DNA of 64,000 nucleotides, from the NCBI GenBank assembly GCA_964509425.1, contig CAZDWZ010000009.1, forward strand, positions 110,998-174,997. Reading direction: 5' to 3'. The notes beneath the pieces are model-generated. The model had not been told where the DNA came from, searched no databases, and saw only the letters and a program-made list of their open reading frames with translations. The position numbers were made by a program, and so were the translations under genes. Below are positions 42,372-50,504 of this stretch, one piece after another. Position 1 is the stretch's first letter, and every line of letters starts with the position of its first letter. This DNA comes from CAZDWZ01 sp964509425. Its GTDB lineage: Bacteria; Bdellovibrionota_C; UBA2361; SZUA-149; CAZDWZ01.

Positions 42372-42715
42372 ATGTGACGACGATAAGATAAGTGTTCCAC
42401 CTGATTACCCCAATCCAGCTCTCGAGAGAACCGGCGCCCGCGGCACGTGAGCGGTAGAGCCATTATTCCGGTGTGTTCTCTGGGAATTTGTAATCGATTA
42501 GCTGTCTTCGAGGAAAAACATCTTTATGTGACGAAGTGGAAATTCTCGAAGAGCTGAAACGCGCGCCATGTTTGCTGTTCAACGGTGAACTTATGATATG
42601 CGTTGCATCTTGCTCTTTCTCAATTCGCTGTGAATCCTTGAATGGATCAAAGCTCTGTAGTTTTGATCGTGGGGGAGACCCCGTTTTTTCTGGTTCCGCG
42701 TGCGGAGAAACACAC
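42372..42715. other. intergenic region ahead of the GC-rich sugar isomerase
   Basis: About 340 bases between divergent genes. Its only clear element is the terminator-like hairpin at 42669-42689, listed separately. No gene is supported. Confidence 0.4.
42669..42689 (+). terminator. terminator-like hairpin in the leader of the sugar isomerase gene
   Basis: GGGG (42671-42674), a GAGA tetraloop and CCCC (42679-42682), with two flanking G-T pairs, are followed by six T residues. The structure ends 26 bases before the ATG at 42716. No plus-strand gene lies just upstream, so it is either an attenuator or the terminator of a lost neighbour. Confidence 0.55.
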
Positions 42716-43606
42716 ATGTTGAAGTACGCCCTCTGTGTCGAAGGCCTCTACGACCTGTTCTATCCGGGAACGGGTGGGCTGCCCAACATCCAGACCTTCC
42801 GGACGGTGGCCACGCAGGTCCGCGACTGGGGCTACCATGCGCTCGAGTCGGTCGCGCCGCTCATCGGCGACGACGAGCCGCCCGATAAGTACCGAACGGT
42901 TCTCGCCGAGGTGGGGTGCGAGTTCGCCGGTCTGCACTGGCTCCTCGCAAAAAGAGGGGGAGTACACCTCACCGACGATGATGCCGGCTCGATGTCGAAC
43001 ACCGTGGACTACATCGCGTCCCTCGCTCGACTGACGCACAAGCTGGGTGGTCGCGTGATGGTTCATGGGTCGCCGCTTCAGCGCACGCTGCGCAACCACT
43101 CGACCAGCTACTCCGGCGCTATGCACACCGCCGTCGCGATCTACAAGCGGGTGATGGATCAGGTCGGCTCGCTCCCCGTGTTTATCGCGATGGAGCAGTT
43201 GGCGCGCGAGGAGACCGACTTCCTCACGAGCCTCGCCGACGTCGTCGAACTCATCGAGCGGGTCGGGCACCCGAACATGAGCCTCGTCTTGGATGTGAAG
43301 GCCATGTGGGAGAAGTGCGGCAGTGCGGATGCGGTCGCCGACGTCATCCGGCAGTACGGTGATCGGGCGGTCCACTTCCACGCGAACGACCGGAACAAGA
43401 GTGGCCCCGGCTTCGGTGATGTGGATTTCCTTCCGTTGTTTCAGGCTCTGGCCGATGTGAACTGGCACAAGCCCCACGCGAAGTACGGCCAGCGACTCGT
43501 TTCGGTGGAGCCGTTCGACTGCGCGGCGAGGCCGCTGGCTACGACCGCGGTCGAGTCGATGGCGTACATGCGCGGCGTCGAGGGGCGAGTCAGCTTCTCG
43601 GCGTGA
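42716..43606 (+). CDS. sugar phosphate isomerase/epimerase-like TIM-barrel protein (GC-rich unit)
   Basis: A 296-residue protein of the AP-endonuclease-2/xylose-isomerase-like TIM barrel family. Metal ligands are visible in FIAMEQL (Glu), SLVLDVKAM (Asp), VHFHANDRNKSGPGFGDVDF (His, with a GxGxxDF loop) and VSVEPFDCAA (Glu). Members include hydroxypyruvate isomerase, myo-inosose dehydratase and ketose epimerases. The ATG giving MLKYALCVEG has GGAG about 7 bases upstream. Codons are GC-ending, and a perfect 12-bp hairpin follows. It may work in sugar or cyclitol metabolism alongside the similarly unusual Gfo/Idh gene at 15107, but they are 27 kb apart. Confidence 0.85.
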   Translation: MLKYALCVEGLYDLFYPGTGGLPNIQTFRTVATQVRDWGYHALESVAPLIGDDEPPDKYRTVLAEVGCEFAGLHWLLAKRGGVHLTDDDAGSMSNTVDYIASLARLTHKLGGRVMVHGSPLQRTLRNHSTSYSGAMHTAVAIYKRVMDQVGSLPVFIAMEQLAREETDFLTSLADVVELIERVGHPNMSLVLDVKAMWEKCGSADAVADVIRQYGDRAVHFHANDRNKSGPGFGDVDFLPLFQALADVNWHKPHAKYGQRLVSVEPFDCAARPLATTAVESMAYMRGVEGRVSFSA

Positions 43607-43628
43607 CGTCTCTATCCCTTCCTCTAAC

Positions 43629-43663
43629 CCTGGAGGAGGTCAAGGTTAAGCACCTCCTCCAGG
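43629..43663 (+). terminator. perfect 12-bp hairpin after the sugar isomerase gene
   Basis: CCTGGAGGAGGT (43629-43640) pairs without mismatch with ACCTCCTCCAGG (43652-43663) around an 11-base loop, 22 bases after the stop codon. No T-run follows, as for several other GC-rich units. Confidence 0.65.
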
Positions 43664-43867
43664 ATTGAATCGACTCGGCAACTGGGTTCTTGAAATATTC
43701 GCGACCGAATGTCTAGGGATTGCCAATCTGAGGAATCATATACATCCGAATTCTATCAACGGTAACAAAAATCCTTTTCCTGCTTGAAGCATTGAGCCTG
43801 CAAGATGCGCGAGCTAAGATTCTTTGATGCTTGCAGTGAGCGAGACGAACGCTCGCCGGAGATACTT

Positions 43868-45019
43868 ATGCGTCGGCAACACCGTTTAATCAGATTTACC
43901 AAATTCGCGATTTTAATCTTATCCGCTTCCGCTTTGGTGAGTCCTATTCGAGTTTCAACGGTTCTCGCCGAGGATTTGAAATCAACGATAATTACACTGG
44001 GCTTGATACTCCCAATGACGGGGAATCGATCCTCGATCGGTGAGGATACGTCACAAGGTGCCGAGCTGGCGCTCGAACAACTTCGCAAATACGGGGGAGC
44101 GAAGAAAGGAGGGGTAAGATTGTCGATTGAGGATAGTAAGGGCGATCCCGCTCAAGGAGTGAGCGCCTACCGGAAGCTTCTGGCGGATGGTGTTCGATTT
44201 ATTATCACGAGCAACAGCAATGTCTCGATGGCTGTGTCACCGCTCGTTGGGAGAAACAAGGTCTTGCAACTGGCGATCTGCACCACCAGCGAGAAATATG
44301 CGACACCCAACGACACCACCTTTCGAACAAACGGTTCGACGAATCCTGAGGCTCAGCTTCTGGCAGAAAGGATCGCTGAGGTTCTGCCGTCGCACTCGCG
44401 CGTCGGCATACTGAGCATGCAGGATGAGTATCCCCTGACTTTGCAAACCTATCTGCAGCGAAATCTACAATCGAGAGGATTGCGAACCACGACGGAAGAG
44501 TTTGTCGGCCAAGAGCGAGATTTTCGCGGCATTCTTTCGCGAATAAAAGGCCGCGATGTTCGCGCAGTGGTGTTCCTCGGATATGCGGTACAGGCGGCGA
44601 TATTCTTGAAACAATTCCGAGAAACCGGGCCTTTTGTTAAAGATGTTTTTGCCAGTGCCTCAAATAATACAAGAGAGCTATTCGATTCCGCCTCAAAGGA
44701 ATCCGAAGGGCTTGTAATTGCCTATCCGCTACCCAATCTCCAACATTCAGCCGCTGCGATTTTTCAGGAGAAATACGGAAGAGAACCGAATTTCTTCTCT
44801 GCTAATGCCTACGATGCGGTCATTCTCGCTGATCGAGCACTCGAGAAGTGCGACTATCAAGTCGAAATTGGTTGTCTCACAAAAGCGCTATCTGAAATCA
44901 AGGACTACAACGGTTTAAGCGGAAAGAAGGGGTTCGACTCGGTTTTCGGAGATATGCAAGACAGTTACTCCCTCCTCGTTGTTCGAGACGGAAAATTTGT
45001 GCCGTTGGAGAAAAGATAA
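43868..45019 (+). CDS. type-I periplasmic binding protein (branched-chain amino-acid receptor type)
   Basis: A 383-residue exported protein. The signal peptide (IRFTKFAILILSASALVSPI) ends near VLAEDLK. The mature part begins TIITLGLILPMTGNRSSIGEDTSQGAELALEQL, the standard start of LivJ/LivK-like proteins. VRLSIEDSKGDPAQGVSAYRKLLADGV and the LFDSASKESEGLVIAY block belong to the same fold. It should bind an amino acid, amide or other small ligand in the periplasm. No ABC permease or ATPase gene is adjacent. GGAG lies 8 bases before the chosen ATG. Confidence 0.88.
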   Translation: MRRQHRLIRFTKFAILILSASALVSPIRVSTVLAEDLKSTIITLGLILPMTGNRSSIGEDTSQGAELALEQLRKYGGAKKGGVRLSIEDSKGDPAQGVSAYRKLLADGVRFIITSNSNVSMAVSPLVGRNKVLQLAICTTSEKYATPNDTTFRTNGSTNPEAQLLAERIAEVLPSHSRVGILSMQDEYPLTLQTYLQRNLQSRGLRTTTEEFVGQERDFRGILSRIKGRDVRAVVFLGYAVQAAIFLKQFRETGPFVKDVFASASNNTRELFDSASKESEGLVIAYPLPNLQHSAAAIFQEKYGREPNFFSANAYDAVILADRALEKCDYQVEIGCLTKALSEIKDYNGLSGKKGFDSVFGDMQDSYSLLVVRDGKFVPLEKR

Positions 45020-45116
45020 TCAGGCAAGGTTGAAGACGCGGGCCCCCCGGAAACCGGCAATCAGGAGGGTGCATCGAACGATCTTGTGCGCGTCTCAGCA
45101 CAGATGGAAAATAGGT

Positions 45117-46262
45117 ATGCCGAACGATAAGGTGACACAGCTCTTCGAGGCTATTCATCAGAAGAATATTAAAAGGGCCGCGGAGTTAATCTCTGCAGGT
45201 GCAGACCCCAACGGATTGGATCCGGTTACGGGAGTATCTGCCATGAAGTATGCCACCATGAAAGGTGACCCAGCCATGATTGCTGCGTTGAGCACTCGTG
45301 ATCTTGAGTCTCGTGAACCTGAGGCACTTCAATCTGCTTGCTTGGCAGCGCAACCGACTCTCGTCGCAAGACTCCTCGAAAATGGGGCCGATCCAAATTC
45401 GCGGTCGAATGACGGAGATCCTTCAGTACAAGGTAGAACTCCACTCATGTTTGCCTGCGGTGCTATGCCTAAGGATTCGACCGGGCTACTTCAAGTCATC
45501 AAGCTTCTGATCGCAGCGGACGCAGATATCAACGCCGTCGATATCCGTGGACGCACAGCTTTGATTCATCTCGTTCAGGGAGCCAAAGTGCGGGAGGTAC
45601 AAAGCCAAATGTCTGGTGACCTGGGAGTGATGAAGCTTTTGATGAGAGCCTTCGCCCCCGGGATATTTGGAGCAGATGACGGAAAATCAAGCCGAGAGGA
45701 AGAAGCGGTTCGGTATTTGGTCGAAGCCGGCGCAAACGTAAATGCTCGGGATAAGCTTGGCATGTCTTCGTTGGTCTGGGCGAAGCGCAATCGAAGTGGA
45801 GCGCTATTTGACCTCCTTCAGAGTTTAGGGGGAGAGTGGAGAAGCTCCGATGAAAAGTTGGTTTTGTCGGATGTGAACTACCACGATGCTGTGACGGAGT
45901 CGGCCGCTCGTTGGGAGTTGCCTTCCGAAGTCTCTTTCTTAGTCGAAACAAAACCTTCCCCTCCTGTTGTGGGTAATTCAGCGATCGTAGAGGCAAAATT
46001 TAGTTGTAGCTACATCCCTGAGTTTGAAGATCCGGCCTCGGTGCTGCTGCCATCCGTGAGATTTCGCATCTTGGAGAGAGGGGCGGGAGAGGTTTCGTGG
46101 ACTTCTATGCAGAATGAGAGCGGCTGGACAGAGGACGGCGATGCAGTATTCAAATCAACGATTCGAGTGCCGGCGGAGCCGTTTCACATCGAATTTTTGC
46201 TTGAGTGGAGCGAGGGTGAGTTCTCCGAGGTTCTTCGGGATTGGCTTGTCGAGCCAATCTAA
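45117..46262 (+). CDS. ankyrin-repeat protein with C-terminal beta domain
   Basis: A 381-residue cytosolic protein. Residues about 5-240 are ankyrin repeats: VTQLFEAIHQKNIKRAAELISAGADPN, ALQSACLAAQPTLVARLLENGADPN, GRTPLMFACG..LLIAADADINAVD and EEEAVRYLVEAGANVNARDKLG. The C-terminal 140 residues are strand-rich (EVSFLVETKPSPPVVGNSAIVEAKFSCSYIP) and resemble an immunoglobulin-like sandwich. Ankyrin repeats bind proteins. The ATG is taken where the first repeat begins; the frame upstream is open but not protein-like. No partner gene is evident. Confidence 0.85.
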   Translation: MPNDKVTQLFEAIHQKNIKRAAELISAGADPNGLDPVTGVSAMKYATMKGDPAMIAALSTRDLESREPEALQSACLAAQPTLVARLLENGADPNSRSNDGDPSVQGRTPLMFACGAMPKDSTGLLQVIKLLIAADADINAVDIRGRTALIHLVQGAKVREVQSQMSGDLGVMKLLMRAFAPGIFGADDGKSSREEEAVRYLVEAGANVNARDKLGMSSLVWAKRNRSGALFDLLQSLGGEWRSSDEKLVLSDVNYHDAVTESAARWELPSEVSFLVETKPSPPVVGNSAIVEAKFSCSYIPEFEDPASVLLPSVRFRILERGAGEVSWTSMQNESGWTEDGDAVFKSTIRVPAEPFHIEFLLEWSEGEFSEVLRDWLVEPI

Positions 46263-46383
46263 ACCGACATTTGAGTGGCGTCTGATGGCATCATCCGTCC
46301 GAGAGTTCCTACGCATTTATTGAATCGTTCCTAATCCTGAGCGTCTAACCGTCATATCTTCAGTTCATGGTTTGTTTTCCTTC

Positions 46384-47262
46384 ATGAAAGTTTTCTCCCT
46401 TTGCCTATTTTGCGGCGTTTTACCTTTGTTTCCGGTGTCGATGATTGCTTCGAGCGTGGCGCAATCGGCATCGGAAGCGGACTATGATCCTCTGAGCTCT
46501 TTGACTGGGGCGAAGCGCAAGGTTTTAGCAGAAGCCGCGTCGCTCTACCTTGAACCAAATGAGAAAACCATTCGAGAGAAATTAGGATTCGAAGAACTCA
46601 CATTGATTGAAGAGACGGGCTCTGCAGTGATGAACGGACTGCATTCTAAGTGGTTCAAAGTCTCTCGCAATATCGCTGGGACTCAGGAATTTCGATATGT
46701 TCGCGAGGTCGATTTGGCAATGGTTCGACTTCCGCTGGTATCCGGATCCGCGGAGGCTATAGCCGGAGTGCGGGCTGCAACGCGCGAAATCAGCGGAGCG
46801 ACAGTCGTCACTTTCGATCTAAAGGTGGTGAAAAACGGCAAATTGCTTGCTGAATCAAGTTTTCGACCAGCGCTGACAGAGTTTGCCACTCAGCAGCCAC
46901 CGCGGTTTGGTTATTCGGTTTCTCTGCGCCGCATACCTCCTTCAGGACTTTCAAAGGTCAAAGACATTATAGTTTTGGATATCTTTTACGAGGCGTGTGG
47001 ATACACGAGCAGCAAGTATTATTTTCTGTACACCGGTACTAAATTGCACGGTCCAATCGAGCTTCCGTATGGTGGTGAGGCTGGAATCTATTCTTTCTCG
47101 ACGAAGGCAATTTTGCCCAAGGATCCGAAAGGAGTTCACGACGAAATCATCGTTGAATCGAGCTCGACGACATTCGAAGGCGAAAAAGAACTGTCAACGA
47201 CTTCCAAGCGAAGTGTTTGGCGCTGGGATGGGAAGCTCGGAAAGTTGAAAGAATTTCAATAG
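46384..47262 (+). CDS. secreted hypothetical protein
   Basis: A 292-residue exported protein with signal peptide MKVFSLCLFCGVLPLFPVSMIASSVAQ. The mature part contains AKRKVLAEAASLYLEPNEKTIREKLGF and YVREVDLAMVRLPLVSG, which could be an SH3-like segment, followed by a strand-rich region ending RSVWRWDGKLGKLKEFQ. I do not recognise the family. A TTG four codons before the ATG is an alternative start. It converges with a small minus-strand frame only 20 bases away. Confidence 0.65.
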   Translation: MKVFSLCLFCGVLPLFPVSMIASSVAQSASEADYDPLSSLTGAKRKVLAEAASLYLEPNEKTIREKLGFEELTLIEETGSAVMNGLHSKWFKVSRNIAGTQEFRYVREVDLAMVRLPLVSGSAEAIAGVRAATREISGATVVTFDLKVVKNGKLLAESSFRPALTEFATQQPPRFGYSVSLRRIPPSGLSKVKDIIVLDIFYEACGYTSSKYYFLYTGTKLHGPIELPYGGEAGIYSFSTKAILPKDPKGVHDEIIVESSSTTFEGEKELSTTSKRSVWRWDGKLGKLKEFQ

Positions 47263-47282
47263 GACGGCGTTGATGGAGCCGA

Positions 47283-47495
47283 CTACGAAGGTAAAAAAGT
47301 CGGTGCGAAGCTCTGCTTGAGAAGAGTCTCCAAACCTTCGTCTTCGACGTCTGCCAGCGCTAGAACTGCTAAATATGGATCGCCCTCAAGTCCAAGTAGC
47401 TTCGCGGCCGCGGGCTCCTTTTTCAGATAATCTTCATTCTCTTTCCGGAGCAAACGCGGGAATTGTTTGCCGCCAAGCACGATGAGTCGCGCCAT
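47283..47495 (-). CDS. small hypothetical protein, 5' end uncertain
   Basis: The frame from the ATG at 47495 encodes 70 residues (MARLIVLGGKQFPRLLRKEN, then LLGLEGDPYLAVLALADVED). No ribosome-binding site precedes it. Protein-like sequence continues upstream in the same frame to 47603 (with SLNDRFGIQGAFNSLSEEQN) without an ATG, so the real start may be a CTG or TTG, or the gene may have lost its 5' end. Family unknown. Confidence 0.4.
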   Translation of the reverse strand: MARLIVLGGKQFPRLLRKENEDYLKKEPAAAKLLGLEGDPYLAVLALADVEDEGLETLLKQSFAPTFLPS

Positions 47496-47829
47496 CACCA
47501 AGTGACGTCGATATCCGTTTTGCTCCTCTGATAACGAATTGAATGCGCCCTGAATACCGAATCGGTCATTCAGCGAACCGGCACATTTATTTGTAGATTC
47601 TTTCTAAAACGGGAGAGAGGAAGACGCATTGCTTCTCCTCTGTTTCTTGCTGAACGCAGAGGCAAAGGCGATGCCAAGGTCATTCGTGGATGCGTGGAAG
47701 GCGTGGATCAAATTTAGTAGCAGCTTCAACGCCGTAACGGGGCGTTATGAGCTCCCTCATCATCAAGGGTTTGTCGTCGTCAAGCGCCCACAAGGAGAGC
47801 GAGACAATCGTGAGAATTCTGGCAGGGCC
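47496..47829. other. region between two minus-strand genes
   Basis: About 330 bases. The first 108 may be coding in continuation of the small gene to the left. A CCTCTG/CAGAGG hairpin lies near 47637-47662. The plus-strand frame at 47629-47850 overlaps the next gene and is not supported by a start signal. Confidence 0.35.
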
Positions 47830-48264
47830 TTATTTTTTTGTGAGGTATGAAGTTTTTTCCAACGCTTCGACAACGCGCTTCGACTCCTTCAAGCCAAGGC
47901 CTGTCTGTTCCCTCAGCAGCTTAATTGCGGCTATTAGATTTCCCTTCTGGAGTTCTTCAGCGATTTGTGAACCGTCTAGTTCCACTTGTTTGTCCTGGAT
48001 GTTCACGATGAACCGGTTTGTCGAATGAGAGGCGAGCATCTCTGCCACACCGGAAATGAGCGGCCGAACGTCAGCATCGGGAGTGCGCATCGAAAAATTC
48101 TGATTCGAGGATCCTCGCGCAGCAGAGTGAACCACGACTTCTGATTTTCTCGATGTGATTAAACCGCGGATAACAAATCCGAGGAAGGCACCGGAGAGAA
48201 AGGCGGTCAAAGTGGGGCTGAGGCCGATGATTCGTGCGACATCAGAGATTGCGTGTTCGAACAT
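47830..48264 (-). CDS. membrane-anchored protein with ribosomal L7/L12 C-terminal-like domain
   Basis: A 144-residue protein. An N-terminal membrane helix (LSPTLTAFLSGAFLGFVIRGLI) is followed by a linker. The C-terminal domain reads IAEELQKGNLIAAIKLLREQTGLGLKESKRVVEALE, the helix-turn-helix of the ribosomal protein bL12 C-terminal domain (KxLREVTGLGLKEAKxLVE). In bL12 this domain binds translation factors. Here the rest of bL12, including its dimerisation domain, is missing and replaced by a membrane anchor. AGGG lies about 9 bases before the ATG. The role is unknown. Confidence 0.75.
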   Translation of the reverse strand: MFEHAISDVARIIGLSPTLTAFLSGAFLGFVIRGLITSRKSEVVVHSAARGSSNQNFSMRTPDADVRPLISGVAEMLASHSTNRFIVNIQDKQVELDGSQIAEELQKGNLIAAIKLLREQTGLGLKESKRVVEALEKTSYLTKK

Positions 48265-48461
48265 AGGCGTGGCCCTGCTTGAAGGTGATACGTTACTAAC
48301 AACTTCCTATCGCCGTATCTCAAGGATCGACAGTACCTCCGATTTTCATTACGAAGTAAAGAATAACGCAGATGATTCGTGGTGTATCTGCCCGCCAATG
48401 CGACATAAACCTCTGATTTCGGTATTCTGATTAAGATCCCTGGGCGTTATTGGAGAACACT

Positions 48462-49316
48462 ATGAATGTCGCAGTAGTTGGAACTGGAAACGTCGGTTGG
48501 GCGCTTGCCGCAATTCTGTCTCAGCAAAAGTTTGTCGATCGGGTGCTGGTTTCAAGTCGGAGTGTGGAACGCGTAGAGGCGCTTTCGATGGACATTGGTA
48601 GCGCTAACCCGACGGCATTTGAAAAGGTTTGTTCCGCTCAATTGGAGGAGCTGTTTGTAGCGGATGTCGTTGTTCTCACTTCTGGTGTTCAGATGAGAGC
48701 GGGAGAAACTGCCGCAGATGTTAGAGCCGCCAATATTGAAGTGACGCGTAAAAGCCTTTTGAGAATGAAGCTGAAGCCATCGACTATCCTCGTGACGCTT
48801 GCCACACCGGTCGATGATATTACCATTTTCGCACAGTTGCTCACCGGTCTTCCCCATCGACAAGTCTTTGGCTTCGGGGGAGATCTGGATCGAAACCGTT
48901 TGGAATACGTACTTCGCCGGAGAAATATTTTTAAGGGCGAAATTGAGCTCGTGGGAGAGCACGGCGGGAATGCGATTCCAGTATATCCAGGTGAGGAACA
49001 GTATTTGGATGTCGCTAAAGAAGTTCGTGGATTCTTGCGAAGAGTTACCACTCTCGCCGGTGAGACTCGGAATCTATCGACGGCCCTGTTGATTTCACGA
49101 CTCATTGAATCTTTAGCGCTCAACCTTTCGAGAACTCATTACCTATGTGGTTACCATCAGGAGCACGAAGTTTATTTGACCTGGGGATTTCCGGTCGACA
49201 GATCCGGTATCGGAGTTCCAAATCAGATAGGAGTATTGGGAAAGGCGAGAGTGGACCTCGAGGAGCTTATTATAAAACGCAAAAAGACAACGAATGAATT
49301 AATGGCCCTAATCTAA
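48462..49316 (+). CDS. lactate/malate dehydrogenase family protein, atypical active site
   Basis: A 284-residue Rossmann-fold protein of the LDH/MDH family. It starts MNVAVVGTGNVGWALAAIL (GxGxxG). The catalytic His167 (GEHGGNAIPV), Asp143 and Arg146 (LDRNRLEYVL) are kept. The loop arginine that polarises the substrate carbonyl is Ala84 here (RAGETAADV in place of xxGExR), and the NPVD asparagine is Thr115 (ATPVDD). These changes make ordinary lactate or malate oxidation doubtful. GGAG lies 7 bases before the ATG. It is monocistronic. It might be a pseudoenzyme or act on another 2-hydroxy acid. Confidence 0.8.
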   Translation: MNVAVVGTGNVGWALAAILSQQKFVDRVLVSSRSVERVEALSMDIGSANPTAFEKVCSAQLEELFVADVVVLTSGVQMRAGETAADVRAANIEVTRKSLLRMKLKPSTILVTLATPVDDITIFAQLLTGLPHRQVFGFGGDLDRNRLEYVLRRRNIFKGEIELVGEHGGNAIPVYPGEEQYLDVAKEVRGFLRRVTTLAGETRNLSTALLISRLIESLALNLSRTHYLCGYHQEHEVYLTWGFPVDRSGIGVPNQIGVLGKARVDLEELIIKRKKTTNELMALI

Positions 49317-49576
49317 GAGAGTCTGCGAGCCACCTCGGGGAGAAAGTATTGTCATAATGAGGGGGACGAACATCACTTACAGGCGGAAAGCAAAATGTAA
49401 GGAAAAGTGATTCTATCCGTAGGACCTGGCAGGAAAGTGAGCAGGGCCTGCGAGTGAGGTTTCCAGTCGAACAACGTCTATTCATAGGTCCAGTGAATGC
49501 GGACTTACTAGAGCGAGATTTAGTTTCAATCAGTTCGCCCGCGTTCCATTCTTCTATTTTAACAAAGGAGGGTATC

Positions 49577-49942
49577 GTGACGTATCGAATAGGAACATGC
49601 GCTGTGTTGTTTTGCGGTTTGCTAGTTTCTCCATGCACTTCGCATGCCGACAGCCTACGCTGCCCGGAAACCGATCGGATCATTCACGACGGCGATACTT
49701 TTGCCGAGGTTTTGAGTATTTGTGGCGAACCTCAATTTCGCAATGAATCTGCTGTTGTTCTTCGGCGTATAAATCGATTCGAATCGGTGGCAATCCCGAT
49801 CGAAGATTGGACATACGATTTTGGGCCCAACAAGTTCATCCAATTCCTTCGCTTCGAGGGTGGCCGGCTGAAAAAAATAACTCACGGGAGTTACGGAACG
49901 AGCCGGGTTCGTGAACGACAAATTCGAGGAAGCAGAGAGTGA
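49577..49942 (+). CDS. DUF2845-like periplasmic protein
   Basis: A 121-residue exported protein starting at GTG immediately after a strong AAAGGAGGG site. The signal peptide is IGTCAVLFCGLLVSPCTSHAD. The mature part has LRCPETDRIIHDGDTFAEVLSICGEPQFR, the characteristic start of DUF2845 (xxCGxxLIxxGDSxxxVxxxCGxPxxR). VAIPIEDWTYDFGPNKFIQFLRFEGGRLKKITHGSYG follows, as in the family. The function is unknown; its fold is probably that of small lipoprotein-like periplasmic proteins. It converges with a membrane protein gene. Confidence 0.8.
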   Translation: MTYRIGTCAVLFCGLLVSPCTSHADSLRCPETDRIIHDGDTFAEVLSICGEPQFRNESAVVLRRINRFESVAIPIEDWTYDFGPNKFIQFLRFEGGRLKKITHGSYGTSRVRERQIRGSRE

Positions 49943-49967
49943 GAGACGGTGAAATAAGTTTGCCTGC

Positions 49968-50504
49968 CTATCCGCACATTGCTCGGAGCACCCCATTTTC
50001 GGAGTAAAAGATATCTCCGATATATTGCGCCATAAATCGCAGAGTAATCGTGGTCCCGACGAAAGCGAACACCAGTGGCCAGAGCCGGATGTGAAATGGT
50101 TCTCGAGAGAAGGGTGTCATGAGCAGAACACAAACGAAACCGAATGCAACACCGAGTGTGCCGAGTTCGTAGTAGGCGCTGATATACTGTTGGGTATTCA
50201 GTGGGAGATTTCGAATAAGTATGGATGGCAGTAGGACCAAGATGAAGAGCGTTACCAAGATCGCGATTCGGCGGGAGGGTGGTGCTCCGCCTCGAACGAC
50301 TTGATACCTTCTCTCTAGCCGAATTGCTGCAAAACCCAAGGCTAACAGGACCGTGACGTGGACAAGACGCCAGGTGTAATAGGGCTGCGATGAATTGGCG
50401 GTGCCGTCGTCATTGCAAAGAGTCCTATAAGGAACGAGCAACTCCGAACCGAGAGAAAGTCCCGAAAGAATGTAACAGGAGAACCAGAATATTCTGTTAT
50501 GCAT
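49968..50504 (-). CDS. hypothetical multi-pass membrane protein
   Basis: A 178-residue protein with five or so hydrophobic segments: FWFSCYILSGLSLG, LVHVTVLLALGFAAI, IAILVTLFILVLLPSILI, YELGTLGVAFGFVCVLLM and LWPLVFAFVGTTITL. No family is recognised, and no polar catalytic pattern is seen. The start giving MHNRIFW follows GGAAA. Another ATG nine codons upstream is possible. It is divergent from the gene at 50722 and convergent with the DUF2845 gene. Confidence 0.6.
   Translation of the reverse strand: MHNRIFWFSCYILSGLSLGSELLVPYRTLCNDDGTANSSQPYYTWRLVHVTVLLALGFAAIRLERRYQVVRGGAPPSRRIAILVTLFILVLLPSILIRNLPLNTQQYISAYYELGTLGVAFGFVCVLLMTPFSREPFHIRLWPLVFAFVGTTITLRFMAQYIGDIFYSENGVLRAMCG

Noticed and set aside
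15107..43663. The GC-rich units as integron cassettes
   Set aside because: The hairpins differ in sequence and lack the paired RYYYAAC/GTTRRRY core sites of attC; units are scattered and in both orientations, and no integrase gene is seen.
47629..47850. 73-codon plus-strand frame with a hydrophobic start
   Set aside because: Overlaps the L12-like gene, lacks a ribosome-binding site and has no recognisable pattern.
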